From the NCBI GenBank assembly GCA_018713425.1, contig DVOT01000262.1:1-23720 (forward strand): a stretch of 23,720 nucleotides of DNA. Reading direction: 5' to 3'. Every line of letters starts with the position of its first letter. The first letter of the stretch is position 1. The DNA comes from Alectryocaccomicrobium faecavium. GTDB taxonomy: Bacteria; Bacillota; Clostridia; Christensenellales; Aristaeellaceae. The translations under genes and the position numbers were made by a program. The notes beneath the pieces are model-generated. The model searched no databases. It was not told the origin of the DNA and was given only the letters and a program-made list of their open reading frames with translations. Below are positions 1 through 8,600 of this stretch, piece by piece.

Positions 1-5
1 CTGCG

Positions 6-1607
6 CTAAGCGTTTTGCAATGCCGCGCCCACCAGGCCGGTGAACAGGGGATGCGGGCGGTTGGGACGGGACTTGAACTCCGGATGGAACTGCACGCCCA
101 CGAACCAGGGGTGATCCACTAGCTCCACCGCCTCCACCAGATTGCGCTCCGGATTGACGCCGGCGACGCGCAGGCCGTGGGCGGCGAACGTCTCGATATA
201 GGCGTTGTTGAACTCATAGCGGTGGCGGTGGCGCTCGCAAACTTCGTCTGCGCCGTAGAGCTTATGCAAGCGGCTGTCCGGCGCCAAGCGGCAGCGGTAC
301 GCGCCCAGGCGCATGGTGCCGCCAGTCTGTTCCAGGCCCTTCTGTTCCTCCATGATGTCGATGACGGGATAGGGCGTATCCGGGTTAAACTCGGTGGAGG
401 ACGCGCCCTCCAGGCCGCAGACGTGGCGGGCGAACTCCATCACCGCGATCTGCATGCCCAGGCAGATGCCCAGATAGGGGATGCCGTGCTCGCGGGCGTA
501 GCGGGCGGCGGCCAGCTTGCCTTCGATGCCGCGATTTCCAAAGCCGCCGGGCACGAGAATGCCCTGCACGCCTTCAAAAACGGCGTCCACGTCCGCCTCC
601 GGGCCGGTGAGGTCGTCCGCCTGTACCCAACGGATGCGCACGCGGGCGCGGTGGGCGATGCCGCCGTGTTGCAGGGCCTCGACCACGGAGAGATAGGCGT
701 CGTGGAGCTGTATGTATTTGCCCACCAGCGCGATGGTCACTTCGCGTTCCGGGTGCTGGAAACGGTCTACCAGCTCCTCCCAGTCCTGCAATTTGGGTAC
801 GCGGATGGGCAGTTGCAGGGCCTCGCAGACCTTGTCGGCAAATTTTTCCCGTTCCAGCATCAGCGGCACCTGATAGAGCGATTCGGCGTCGAGGTTCTGG
901 ATGATGAATTTGGCGGGGACGTTGCAAAACAGCGAGAGCTTTTCGCGCATTTCCGGCGGGATGGGATAATCGCTGCGGCAGACGAGCATGCCGGGATGGA
1001 TGCCCATGCCCTGCAATTCCTTGACAGAGTGCTGCGTGGGCTTGGTTTTGAGCTCCTGCGACGTTTTCAGATACGGGATGAGCGTGACGTGGATAAAGAG
1101 CGTGCGCTCCGGGGGCACTTCCCATTGAAATTGGCGGATGGCCTCGATGAAGGGCTGTCCCTCGATATCGCCGACCGTTCCGCCGATCTCGGTGATGACG
1201 ACGTCGGCCTTTTCACCGACGCGGTGGATCTTTTCCTTGATCTCATCGGTGATGTGGGGGATGACCTGCACCGTGCCGCCGTGGTAGCCGCCCTCGCGCT
1301 CGCGCTTCAGGACGCTGAAAAACACCTGCCCGGAGGTGACGGAGGAATAGCGGGTGAGGTTTTCATCGACAAAGCGCTCGTAGTGGCCCAGGTCGAGATC
1401 GGTTTCCGCGCCATCCTCGGTGACGAAGACTTCGCCGTGCTGATAGGGGTTCATGGTGCCGGGGTCGATGTTGAGATAGGGGTCGAATTTTTGGATGGCC
1501 ACCGTATAGCCGCGCGCCTTCAAAAGCCGGCCCAGCGAGGCGGCGGTGATGCCCTTCCCCAGCGATGAAGTCACGCCGCCGGTTACAAAGATATATCGAG
1601 TATCCAT
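6..1607 (-). CDS. pyrG: CTP synthase (glutamine hydrolysing)
   Basis: This 533-residue protein converts UTP to CTP using ATP and the amide nitrogen of glutamine, the last step of pyrimidine nucleotide synthesis, in the cytoplasm. The N-terminal synthetase half starts with a P-loop-like GGVTSSLGKG (Lys18). The C-terminal class I glutamine amidotransferase has the nucleophile Cys382 in GICLGMQ and the His508/Glu510 pair in FHPEF, so the full catalytic triad is present. Length matches the family. The ATG is preceded by AGGGAG nine bases upstream. The gene lies 60 bp downstream of asnB on the same strand and no separate promoter was recognised, so cotranscription is likely. The CTP-sensitive reiterative-transcription attenuator of Bacillus pyrG was not found. 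Confidence 0.97.
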   Translation of the reverse strand: MDTRYIFVTGGVTSSLGKGITAASLGRLLKARGYTVAIQKFDPYLNIDPGTMNPYQHGEVFVTEDGAETDLDLGHYERFVDENLTRYSSVTSGQVFFSVLKREREGGYHGGTVQVIPHITDEIKEKIHRVGEKADVVITEIGGTVGDIEGQPFIEAIRQFQWEVPPERTLFIHVTLIPYLKTSQELKTKPTQHSVKELQGMGIHPGMLVCRSDYPIPPEMREKLSLFCNVPAKFIIQNLDAESLYQVPLMLEREKFADKVCEALQLPIRVPKLQDWEELVDRFQHPEREVTIALVGKYIQLHDAYLSVVEALQHGGIAHRARVRIRWVQADDLTGPEADVDAVFEGVQGILVPGGFGNRGIEGKLAAARYAREHGIPYLGICLGMQIAVMEFARHVCGLEGASSTEFNPDTPYPVIDIMEEQKGLEQTGGTMRLGAYRCRLAPDSRLHKLYGADEVCERHRHRYEFNNAYIETFAAHGLRVAGVNPERNLVEAVELVDHPWFVGVQFHPEFKSRPNRPHPLFTGLVGAALQNA

Positions 1608-1667
1608 GTGTTCACGCTCCCTGAAAAAATCATGGTCTGATGATCGCGATCGTTGACAAACCGCGCG

Positions 1668-3248
1668 TTACACGCCGCTTGCCCCGTAGTTCCCGAGCAC
1701 GCGCGCGGAGGGATCGTCCACGTCGCAGCCGGGCCAAGAACGGTTGGGCATCCAGAAATCCGCCACCATGCGGCTCTGGCCGGGATAGAAGCGCTCGAAC
1801 AGCTCCCGGTAGAGCAGGCTCTCTTTCGTGAATGGGCGGGCGTGGGCATAGCGGGCGCACTTTTCCGCCGCCTCCGCGTCGGTATAGGCCGCTTCCGCGA
1901 ATTGCTTTAGATCGTCCACCAGCGAGTGACCCACGGCATCCGAAAAAGCCGCCTTCTGCCGCCAGAGGATGTTCTCCGGCAGAAGTTTGTCCCGCGCGAA
2001 CGCCTTGCGCAGCAGGTATTTGCCCATGCCGTGGCGGTTCATCTTCAGCGCCGGGTCGATGGCCATGGCGCAGCGCACGAAGGCCAGGTCGCCGAAGGGC
2101 ACGCGCGCTTCCAGGGAGTTGACCGAGATGCAGCGGTCGGCGCGCAACACGTCGTACATGTGCAATTCGCGCACGCGTTTTTCCGCCTCGCGCTGGAAGG
2201 CGGCGGCGTCGGGGGCGAAATCCGTGTATTTGTAGCCAAACAACTCGTCGGAGACCTCGCCGGTGAGCAGCACGCGCACGTCCGTGTGCTCGTGGATGTA
2301 CTTGCACACCAGGTACATGCCCACGCTGGCGCGGATGGTGGTGATGTCGTAGGTGGCGAGCAGCTCCACCACCGTGGGCAGCGCCCGGAGCACGTCCTCT
2401 TTGGTGATGATGACCTCCGTGTGCTCGCTTTGGATATACTCGGCCACCTGCCGGGCGTACTTTAAGTCGATGGCGTCCACGTCCATGCCAATGGCGAACG
2501 TGCGGATGGGCCTGCCCAGTTCGCGCCGGGCGATGGCGCACACCAGCGAGGAATCCAGTCCGCCGGAAAGCAGAAACCCGATGGGCGCGTCCGCGTCGAG
2601 GCGCTTTTTCACGCCCTCGATTAGCAGGTCATGCAACCGGGCGCAGGCGGTATCTTCGTCCACCATGGCGAACTGATCCACGTGCGCGGCGTCGGCGTAG
2701 CGGACGAAGCGGCCGTCCGCCCAATAGCAGCCGGGCGGGAAGGGCAGGATCGTTTCGCACAGCCCCACGAGGTCCTTCGGCTCGCTGGCAAAGGCCATGC
2801 CGCCGCCCTCGATCGCCCCGTAATAGAGCGGGCGGATGCCGATGGGATCGCGGGCGGCGATAAGGCGGTTTTTCCGCGCGTCGTAAAGCACCAGCGCAAA
2901 CTCCGCGTCCAGCGCGCGGAACATCTCCAGACCGTATTCGCGGTAGAGGGGCAGCAGGATCTCGCAGTCGGACTCGCTGGCGAACGCGTACTTCTCCTTC
3001 AGCCGCTCGCGCAGGGGGCGGAACCCGTACAGTTCGCCGTTGCACACCACATAGTCGCCGTCCAGGCGAAACGGCTGCATGCCGCGCTCGTCCAGCCCCA
3101 TGATGGAAAGGCGCTGAAAGCCCAGATAGCCGCAGGGGATCTCTACGAAGCGGCTCATGTCCGGCCCGCGCGATGTCGTGCGCGCAAAGCACGCCTGCAA
3201 GGCCTCCGGGGCCACCGTTTTCCCCAACACACCCAAAATCGAACACAT
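1668..3248 (-). CDS. asnB: Asparagine synthetase, glutamine-hydrolysing
   Basis: This 526-residue enzyme makes asparagine from aspartate, ATP and glutamine. The start is the second in-frame ATG, because it puts Cys at position 2 (MCSILGVLG), which becomes the N-terminal nucleophile of the class II amidotransferase after Met removal. It also lies 8 bases from a GGAGG site, whereas the ATG at 3263 overlaps that site. Residues 1 to about 190 form the Ntn-hydrolase glutaminase domain, including RGPD and CNGELY. The C-terminal synthetase domain carries the PP-loop SGGLDSS at 228-234. It is slightly shorter than E. coli AsnB (554 residues). An Asn T-box leader and strong promoter lie upstream and pyrG follows. 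Expression is expected to rise when tRNA-Asn is uncharged. Confidence 0.96.
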   Translation of the reverse strand: MCSILGVLGKTVAPEALQACFARTTSRGPDMSRFVEIPCGYLGFQRLSIMGLDERGMQPFRLDGDYVVCNGELYGFRPLRERLKEKYAFASESDCEILLPLYREYGLEMFRALDAEFALVLYDARKNRLIAARDPIGIRPLYYGAIEGGGMAFASEPKDLVGLCETILPFPPGCYWADGRFVRYADAAHVDQFAMVDEDTACARLHDLLIEGVKKRLDADAPIGFLLSGGLDSSLVCAIARRELGRPIRTFAIGMDVDAIDLKYARQVAEYIQSEHTEVIITKEDVLRALPTVVELLATYDITTIRASVGMYLVCKYIHEHTDVRVLLTGEVSDELFGYKYTDFAPDAAAFQREAEKRVRELHMYDVLRADRCISVNSLEARVPFGDLAFVRCAMAIDPALKMNRHGMGKYLLRKAFARDKLLPENILWRQKAAFSDAVGHSLVDDLKQFAEAAYTDAEAAEKCARYAHARPFTKESLLYRELFERFYPGQSRMVADFWMPNRSWPGCDVDDPSARVLGNYGASGV

Positions 3249-3264
3249 AAAAGGCACCTCCATT

Positions 3265-3530
3265 TTTCGCGGCGCTCATCCCAAGATTTCAGGACGAAGG
3301 CCGCTCTCCGTGGTGCCACCCGATTTGCTTCTCTGCGGGCCCCAACAGGCCCCGACGCTTGTAACGTGCCGTCTCCACGCCGCCCCTACTGGCGGCCTTG
3401 CCGCGTTGGGTTTGGGCTTGGAAGTGTTCTTCAGCCGGGGGCCCATGCGGGACTTCCACCAACGCCCGCTCTCTGGAATGCAGCGCTTCCGGCCTACTCC
3501 TCTTCCGCATCGCTTTGCGTGTGAAATTAT
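3265..3530 (-). promoter_or_regulatory. T-box riboswitch (asparagine) in asnB leader
   Basis: Read on the minus strand, the leader shows the T-box landmarks in order. A Stem I start contains GAGGAGTAGG, followed by AGAGAGCGGGCGTTGGTGGA. The specifier region GAAG-AAC-ACTTC is at 3421-3432, with the codon AAC (Asn) at 3426-3428. The conserved T-box GGGTGGCACCACGG is at 3308-3321, where uncharged tRNA 3' end would pair. A hairpin at 3269-3304 follows (GCGGC arm, mismatch, TCGTCC pairing with GGATGA). T-box RNAs sense tRNA charging, and an Asn specifier upstream of asnB is biologically consistent. The expected U-tract after the terminator hairpin is missing, so the output could be translational. 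Confidence 0.93.
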
Positions 3531-3536
3531 GGGCGA

Positions 3537-3565
3537 ATTGTAGCATCTCCCGCGGCCGCTGTCAA
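3537..3565 (-). promoter_or_regulatory. asnB promoter
   Basis: On the minus strand, TTGACA (3560-3565) and TACAAT (3537-3542) are separated by exactly 17 bases, one mismatch from the sigma-A consensus. Transcription would start near 3530, just before the T-box stem I, and yield a leader of about 280 nt. Confidence 0.9.
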
Positions 3566-3631
3566 GGGGATGCGGGTGCAAATAACGCAAATCTGCAAGA
3601 TGCAATATTCAAAATGTCATTTTTCGGGGAG

Positions 3632-3656
3632 AATATGCAAATATACATGGCATATT
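3632..3656. promoter_or_regulatory. AT-rich inverted repeat between the asnB and glnA promoters
   Basis: AATATGC (3632-3638) and GCATATT (3650-3656) form an inverted repeat with an 11-base spacer in an AT-rich patch of an otherwise GC-rich region. It lies about 34 bp upstream of the glnA -35 box. It may be an operator or an UP-like element. It does not match the GlnR/TnrA consensus TGTNAN7TNACA. The binding protein is unknown. Confidence 0.35.
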
Positions 3657-3689
3657 GAATTTTTTACATTTTGTTGTTCCAATCTTTTC

Positions 3690-3718
3690 TTGACAGCGAC
3701 CGCGCGGCGTGCTATGAT
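3690..3718 (+). promoter_or_regulatory. glnA promoter
   Basis: TTGACA (3690-3695) and TATGAT (3713-3718) are spaced by 17 bases. Transcription should start at about 3725, directly at the foot of the leader terminator hairpin. Confidence 0.9.
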
Positions 3719-3726
3719 AAACGCGC

Positions 3727-3773
3727 AGAGCAAAGGTGTGATGCATAGAGCGCCTTTGCTCTCTTTATTTTTT
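3727..3773 (+). terminator. Intrinsic terminator/attenuator hairpin in glnA leader
   Basis: AGAGCAAAGGTG (3727-3738) pairs with CGCCTTTGCTCT (3751-3762) in a 12-bp stem with one G-U pair and a 12-base loop, followed by the T-rich tract CTTTATTTTTT. It lies between the glnA promoter and the glnA ATG, so it should terminate most transcripts unless antiterminated. An ANTAR-domain protein, a family known for antitermination, is encoded directly after glnA. The leader upstream of the hairpin is almost absent, so the usual twin-hexaloop ANTAR target is not obvious. Confidence 0.8.
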
Positions 3774-3789
3774 CCGGGAGGTCTCAGCC

Positions 3790-5121
3790 ATGAGCAAGTA
3801 CAGCAAGGAAGACATCATCCGCATGGCGCGGGAGGGAGACGTAGAGTTCATCCGCATGCAGTTTACCGACATCTTCGGCCAACTGAAGAACGTGGCGATC
3901 ACCGTCAGCCAGATCGAGAAGGCCGTGAACAATCAGGTGATGATCGACGGTAGCTCCATCGAGGGCTTCACCCGCATCCAGGAGAGCGACCAGTACCTGC
4001 GTCCCGACCTGGATTCCTTCACCATCCTGCCCTGGCGGCCGCAGCACGGCAAGGTGGCTCGCCTCATCTGCGACGTGTACAACCCGGACGGCACGCCCTT
4101 TGTGGGCGACCCGCGCGGCGTGCTGAAAAAAGTGCTAAAGCGCGCGGCGGACATGGGGTATTCCTTCAACGTCGGCCCCGAGTGCGAGTTCTTCCTCTTC
4201 CAGACGGACGAGAAGGGCGCACCTACCACGAAGACCTCTGACGAGGCCGGCTATTTCGACCTGGGGCCGCTCGACCACGGCGAGAGCACCCGCCGCGAGA
4301 TCTGCATGACGCTGGAGCAGATGGGCTTTGAGATCGAAGCTTCCCACCACGAGGTGGCCGCCGGCCAGCACGAGATCGACTTCAAATATGCCGACGCCCT
4401 CAGCACCGCCGACAATATTATGACATTTAAGCTCGCCGTCAAGACGCTGGCGCAGAAGAACGGCCTGCACGCCACCTTCATGCCCAAGCCGGTGTTTGGC
4501 ATCAACGGCAGCGGCATGCACACCAACATGAGCCTCTTTAAGGACGGCAAGAACATCTTCGCCGACCCCGCTGACGCGCGCGGCCTGAGCCGCGAGGCCT
4601 ACGCCTTCATTGCCGGACTTCTCAAGCATGTGCGCGGCATGGCGGCGATCACCAACCCGCTGGTGAACAGCTACAAGCGCCTGGTGCCCGGCTACGAGGC
4701 CCCCTGCTACCTGGCCTGGTCGGCCAGCAACCGTTCGGCGCTGATCCGCATCCCGGCGGCGCGCGCTCAGGCCACGCGCGTGGAACTGCGCTGCCCGGAT
4801 CCCACTTGCAACCCCTATCTGGCGCTGGCCGTGTGCCTGGCCGCCGGCCTGGATGGCATCGAAAATGGCCTGACCCCGCCCGCGGAGATCACCGAAAACA
4901 TCTTCGCCATGGACGATGCGGCGCGCGCCGCGCGCGGCGTCGAGAGCCTGCCGGGCACGCTCAAAGAAGCCATCGATGCCATGGAAGCGGACGCGCTCGT
5001 CTGCGAGACGCTGGGCAGTCACGTCACCACGCAGTACGTCGAGGGCAAGCGGCGCGAGTGGGACGCGTACCGTACCCACGTCAGCGATTGGGAAATCGGC
5101 AAGTATTTGGTGACCTATTGA
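3790..5121 (+). CDS. glnA: Glutamine synthetase type I (GSI-alpha)
   Basis: This 443-residue cytoplasmic enzyme makes glutamine from glutamate, ammonia and ATP and normally forms a dodecamer. Visible family motifs are IDGSSIEGF near residue 55, the metal-site segment GPECEFFLF, GSGMHTNMS, and NSYKRLVPGYEAP with flap residue Glu303. The length and Arg62 (in TRIQESD) match the B. subtilis GSI-alpha form, where Arg62 is needed for glutamine feedback inhibition. There is no sign of the adenylylation segment of the longer GSI-beta forms. The ATG follows GGGAGG at proper spacing. It leads the run glnA, ANTAR gene, gltB, gltD and has its own promoter and a leader terminator, so transcription attenuation is likely. 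Confidence 0.98.
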   Translation: MSKYSKEDIIRMAREGDVEFIRMQFTDIFGQLKNVAITVSQIEKAVNNQVMIDGSSIEGFTRIQESDQYLRPDLDSFTILPWRPQHGKVARLICDVYNPDGTPFVGDPRGVLKKVLKRAADMGYSFNVGPECEFFLFQTDEKGAPTTKTSDEAGYFDLGPLDHGESTRREICMTLEQMGFEIEASHHEVAAGQHEIDFKYADALSTADNIMTFKLAVKTLAQKNGLHATFMPKPVFGINGSGMHTNMSLFKDGKNIFADPADARGLSREAYAFIAGLLKHVRGMAAITNPLVNSYKRLVPGYEAPCYLAWSASNRSALIRIPAARAQATRVELRCPDPTCNPYLALAVCLAAGLDGIENGLTPPAEITENIFAMDDAARAARGVESLPGTLKEAIDAMEADALVCETLGSHVTTQYVEGKRREWDAYRTHVSDWEIGKYLVTY

Positions 5122-5156
5122 TCGGTTCGCGCTGGGCAAGAGGGAGGTGAAGGGCT

Positions 5157-5681
5157 GTGACGAACGTCATCGTCGCCTTTGCGACGGAGGAGCAGTGCGC
5201 GCGCTGCGCGGCGGCGCTGGAGGCGGGCGGCATCGCCGTCTCCTGGCGCTGCACCAGCTTTAGCGGCGTCAAGCGCGCCTTTACCCTCTGTGGCGATGGG
5301 GTGCTCGTCTCCGCCTGCCGCCTGCCGGACGGTACGGTGGACGACCTCGCCTGGGATCTGGGCGAGCGGGCCATCGTCGTGGCCGTGGGCAAGGCCGCGC
5401 AACTGGAAAATTGCGAACACCCGAAGCTCTTTCGCCTGCGCGTTCCCTGTTCCCAGGGCGAGCTGGCCAGCGCTGTGGACATGCTCATGCAGCTTATGCG
5501 CATGCGCCAGCCCCAGCGCAGCGAGGCGGAAAAACAGACCGTTGCCAAAGCCAAGGCCCTGCTCATGGACAAATTTTCCCTGACCGAGCCGGAGGCGCAC
5601 CATTACTTGCAAAAGAACGCCATGGACCGGGGCTTGAAGCTGACCGATCTGGCCGCAAAAATCTTGCAATCGAACGCATGA
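5157..5681 (+). CDS. ANTAR-domain regulator with degenerate receiver
   Basis: This 174-residue protein starts at GTG, eight bases after GGGAGGTG. The C-terminal part, about residues 118-171, has the three-helix ANTAR pattern (AKALLMDKFSLTEPEAHHYL, then LTDLAAKIL). ANTAR proteins bind paired RNA hairpins and prevent transcription termination. The N-terminal part resembles a response-regulator fold, but the phosphoacceptor Asp is replaced by Ala53 (SACRLPDG) and the N-terminal acidic pair is absent. Phosphorylation is therefore unlikely and control may come through a partner or ligand. It lies 35 bp after glnA and 17 bp before gltB. Clostridial glnA loci are known to carry a similar NitR/GlnR-like antiterminator gene, which supports a role in nitrogen control. 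Its RNA targets are inferred. Confidence 0.88.
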   Translation: MTNVIVAFATEEQCARCAAALEAGGIAVSWRCTSFSGVKRAFTLCGDGVLVSACRLPDGTVDDLAWDLGERAIVVAVGKAAQLENCEHPKLFRLRVPCSQGELASAVDMLMQLMRMRQPQRSEAEKQTVAKAKALLMDKFSLTEPEAHHYLQKNAMDRGLKLTDLAAKILQSNA

Positions 5682-5698
5682 ACCTGGAGGAAACCGCC

Positions 5699-8600
5699 AT
5701 GACGACCGCTTATCCGCTCTACGATCCGCAAATGGAACACGAATCCTGCGGCGTGGGCGCGGTGATCGACCTGCGCGCTCAGGCCACACACCGCACAGTA
5801 TCCGACGCGCTGACCATCGTCGAACGGCTGGCGCACCGCGCTGGCAGCGACGCCACGGGCACCACCGGCGACGGCGTGGGCATCCTCACGCGCCTGCCGC
5901 ACGCGCTCTTTGCCCGCTGGGCGGCGGAAGCGGGCGTTTCCCTCGGCGGAGAAGGCGAATACGCCGTGGGCATGTTCTTTTTGCCGGACGACGAGATCGC
6001 CGTGGAGAACATCTGCCGCATCTTCGATTCTCTGGCGGCGGCGGAAGGCTTGCGCGTGCTCCTCTGGCGCGACGTACCCTGCCATCCGGAACTGCTGGGC
6101 GCGTTGGCGCGGCGCAGCATGCCCCGCATCCGCCAGTGCTTTCTCGCCCGCCCGCGGGATGCCGCCTGCGAGGAGGCGTTCGACCGGCGCCTTTACATCC
6201 TCCGACGGCAGTTCGAAAAGCAGCAGACCGACGCTTATGTCTGCTCCCTCTCCTGCCGCACCATTGTTTACAAGGGCATGATGCTGGTGACGCAGTTGCG
6301 CGCCTTTTACGACGATTTGCAAAGCGAGGACTACGTCTCGCCGCTGGCGATGGTTCACTCCCGCTTTTCCACCAATACCTTCCCCAGCTGGGCGAAAGCG
6401 CACCCGCAGCGCCTGCTTTTGCACAATGGCGAGATCAACACCATCCGCGGCAACTTCGACCGCATGCACGCCCGCGAGGAGACGATGCGTTCGCCGCTCT
6501 TGGGGGAAGAGATGCGGCGCGTATTGCCCGCCGTCCAGCCGGGCGGCTCGGATTCGCAAATGCTGGACAACACGCTGGAATTTCTCTATATGAGCGGCAT
6601 GCCCCTGCCGCTCGCAGGCATGGCGCTGCTGCCGGAACCGTGGCAGGGACAGGCGGAAAAAACGCCCTGGCGCGATCTCTACCGCTATTATGCGACGATG
6701 ATGGAGCCGTGGGACGGCCCCGCCGCCATCTTGTACAGCGATGGCGACGTGGTCTGCGCCTCCCTGGACCGCAACGGCCTGCGCCCTTTGCGCTGCGCGC
6801 TGACGGACGAGGGGCGGCTCATCCTCTCCTCCGAGGCGGGCGCGCTCTTTGAGGAAAGCGCGCATATTGTGCGCCGCTGGCGGCTGACCTCCGGCGGCAT
6901 CCTCGTGGCGAATGTCAAGACCGGCGAACTGCTGGAGAACGGAGCGGTCAAGGCGCGCTTCGCCGCCCAGCGCCCCTATAGCGAGTGGACGCGGGGCATA
7001 CTGCGCCTCAAGGACGTCACCGGCCCCGTCGCTCCCGCCGCCCCGCTGGGCGAGGAAGAGCGCGCGCGCCTGTGCGCGGCCTTTGGCTACGCGCATGAAG
7101 ATATCGAAGATATGATCCTGCCCATGGCGGCAAACGGCGTGGAGCCGACCGCCTCCATGGGCGCGGACGAACCCCTGGCGGCGCTCTCCAAGGCGCATCC
7201 GCCGCTGTTTTCCTATTTTAAGCAGCGCTTTGCCCAGGTGACGAACCCACCCATCGACGCCATCCGCGAAAAGGTCAAGACCGACCAGAGCATCTACATC
7301 GGCGACGACGGCAACCTTTTGGACCCCGCGGCGGAAAACTGCCGCGTGATTGAACTGGACTCGCCCATCCTCACCGCCGAAGAACTGGAACGCATCCGCG
7401 GCCTGCGCCACCCGGACTTCCGCGTACGCACCATCTCCTTGCTCTATCCCCGGGCGCGAAGCCTGCAAAGCGCCCTCGAAGGGCTGTTTTCCGCCTGCGA
7501 CCGCGCCTGCCGCGAAGGCGGGAACATCGTCGTCCTCTCCGACCGGGGGCTGGACGAGGAACATCTGGCCATCCCCTCGTTGCTGGCGGTGTCGGCGCTG
7601 GAACAGCACCTGGTGCGCGAAAAGAAGCGCACCGCCGTCTCCGTGCTTTTGGAAAGCGGCGAGCCGCGCGATGTGCATCAACTCGCCATGCTCATCGGCT
7701 TTGGCGCGCGGGCGGTGAACCCCTATCTGGCGCACGAATGCGTACAGGCGCTATGCGAGGGCGGGCGCATCGACAAATCCCCGGCGCAGGCCATCGCCGA
7801 CTACGATCAGGCGCTGTCCTTCGGCGTGCTCAAGGTCGCCTCGAAAATGGGCGTCTCCACGCTACAGGCCTACCAGAGCGCGCAGTTGTTCGAGGCCGTG
7901 GGGCTCGACGCGGCGTTGGTGGACGCCTATTTCACCAACACGCCCCACTACCTGGGCGGCGCGAACCTGAGCCGCATCGAGGCGGACAGCCGCTACCACC
8001 ACGACCGCGCGTTTTTTGATCCGACCGGCGGCGGGGCGCTGCCCAGCGTCGGCCGACATCGCCTGCGCAGCGGCGAGGGCGCGGAGGAACATCTGTATAG
8101 CCCCGAGGTCATTCACACGCTGCAACAGGCGGTGTGGAACGACGACCGCGCGCTCTTCGACCGCTACGCCGCCATGGTGGAAGAAGACGGCCCGCGCACC
8201 ATCCGCTCGCTTTTGACCTTCCGCTACGAGTGCTGCAAGCCCGTGCCGCTGGAGGAAGTCGAGCCGGCGGAGAGCATTGTGCGGCGCTTCAAGACCGGAG
8301 CCATGTCCTACGGCTCCATCTCGCGGGAGGCGCACGAGTGCATGGCGCTGGCCATGAACCATTTGGGCGGCAAGTCCAACAGTGGCGAGGGCGGCGAACT
8401 GCCCGAGCGCTTCGGCACGGCACGCAACTCCGCCATTAAGCAGGTGGCCTCGGGCCGCTTCGGCGTGACGCGCGACTACCTGCTTTCGGCCAAAGAAATC
8501 CAGATCAAAATGGCGCAGGGCGCGAAACCCGGCGAAGGCGGGCACCTGCCCGGGGCCAAGGTCACGGAGGACGTGGCAAAGACGCGTTGCTCCACGCCGG

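Noticed and set aside
177..1568. Open frame of 463 codons opposite pyrG
   Set aside because: It lies entirely antisense to a complete pyrG with all catalytic residues; long shadow frames are expected in GC-rich codon usage, and its product resembles no family.
1608..1667. Possible attenuator between asnB and pyrG (ATCAT/ATGAT followed by T6)
   Set aside because: The stem is only five AT-rich pairs, and the GGGC-type start needed for the Bacillus pyrG mechanism is absent.
1630..2541. Open frame of 303 codons inside asnB
   Set aside because: It is in another frame of the same strand as asnB and is low-complexity Arg/Gly/His-rich.
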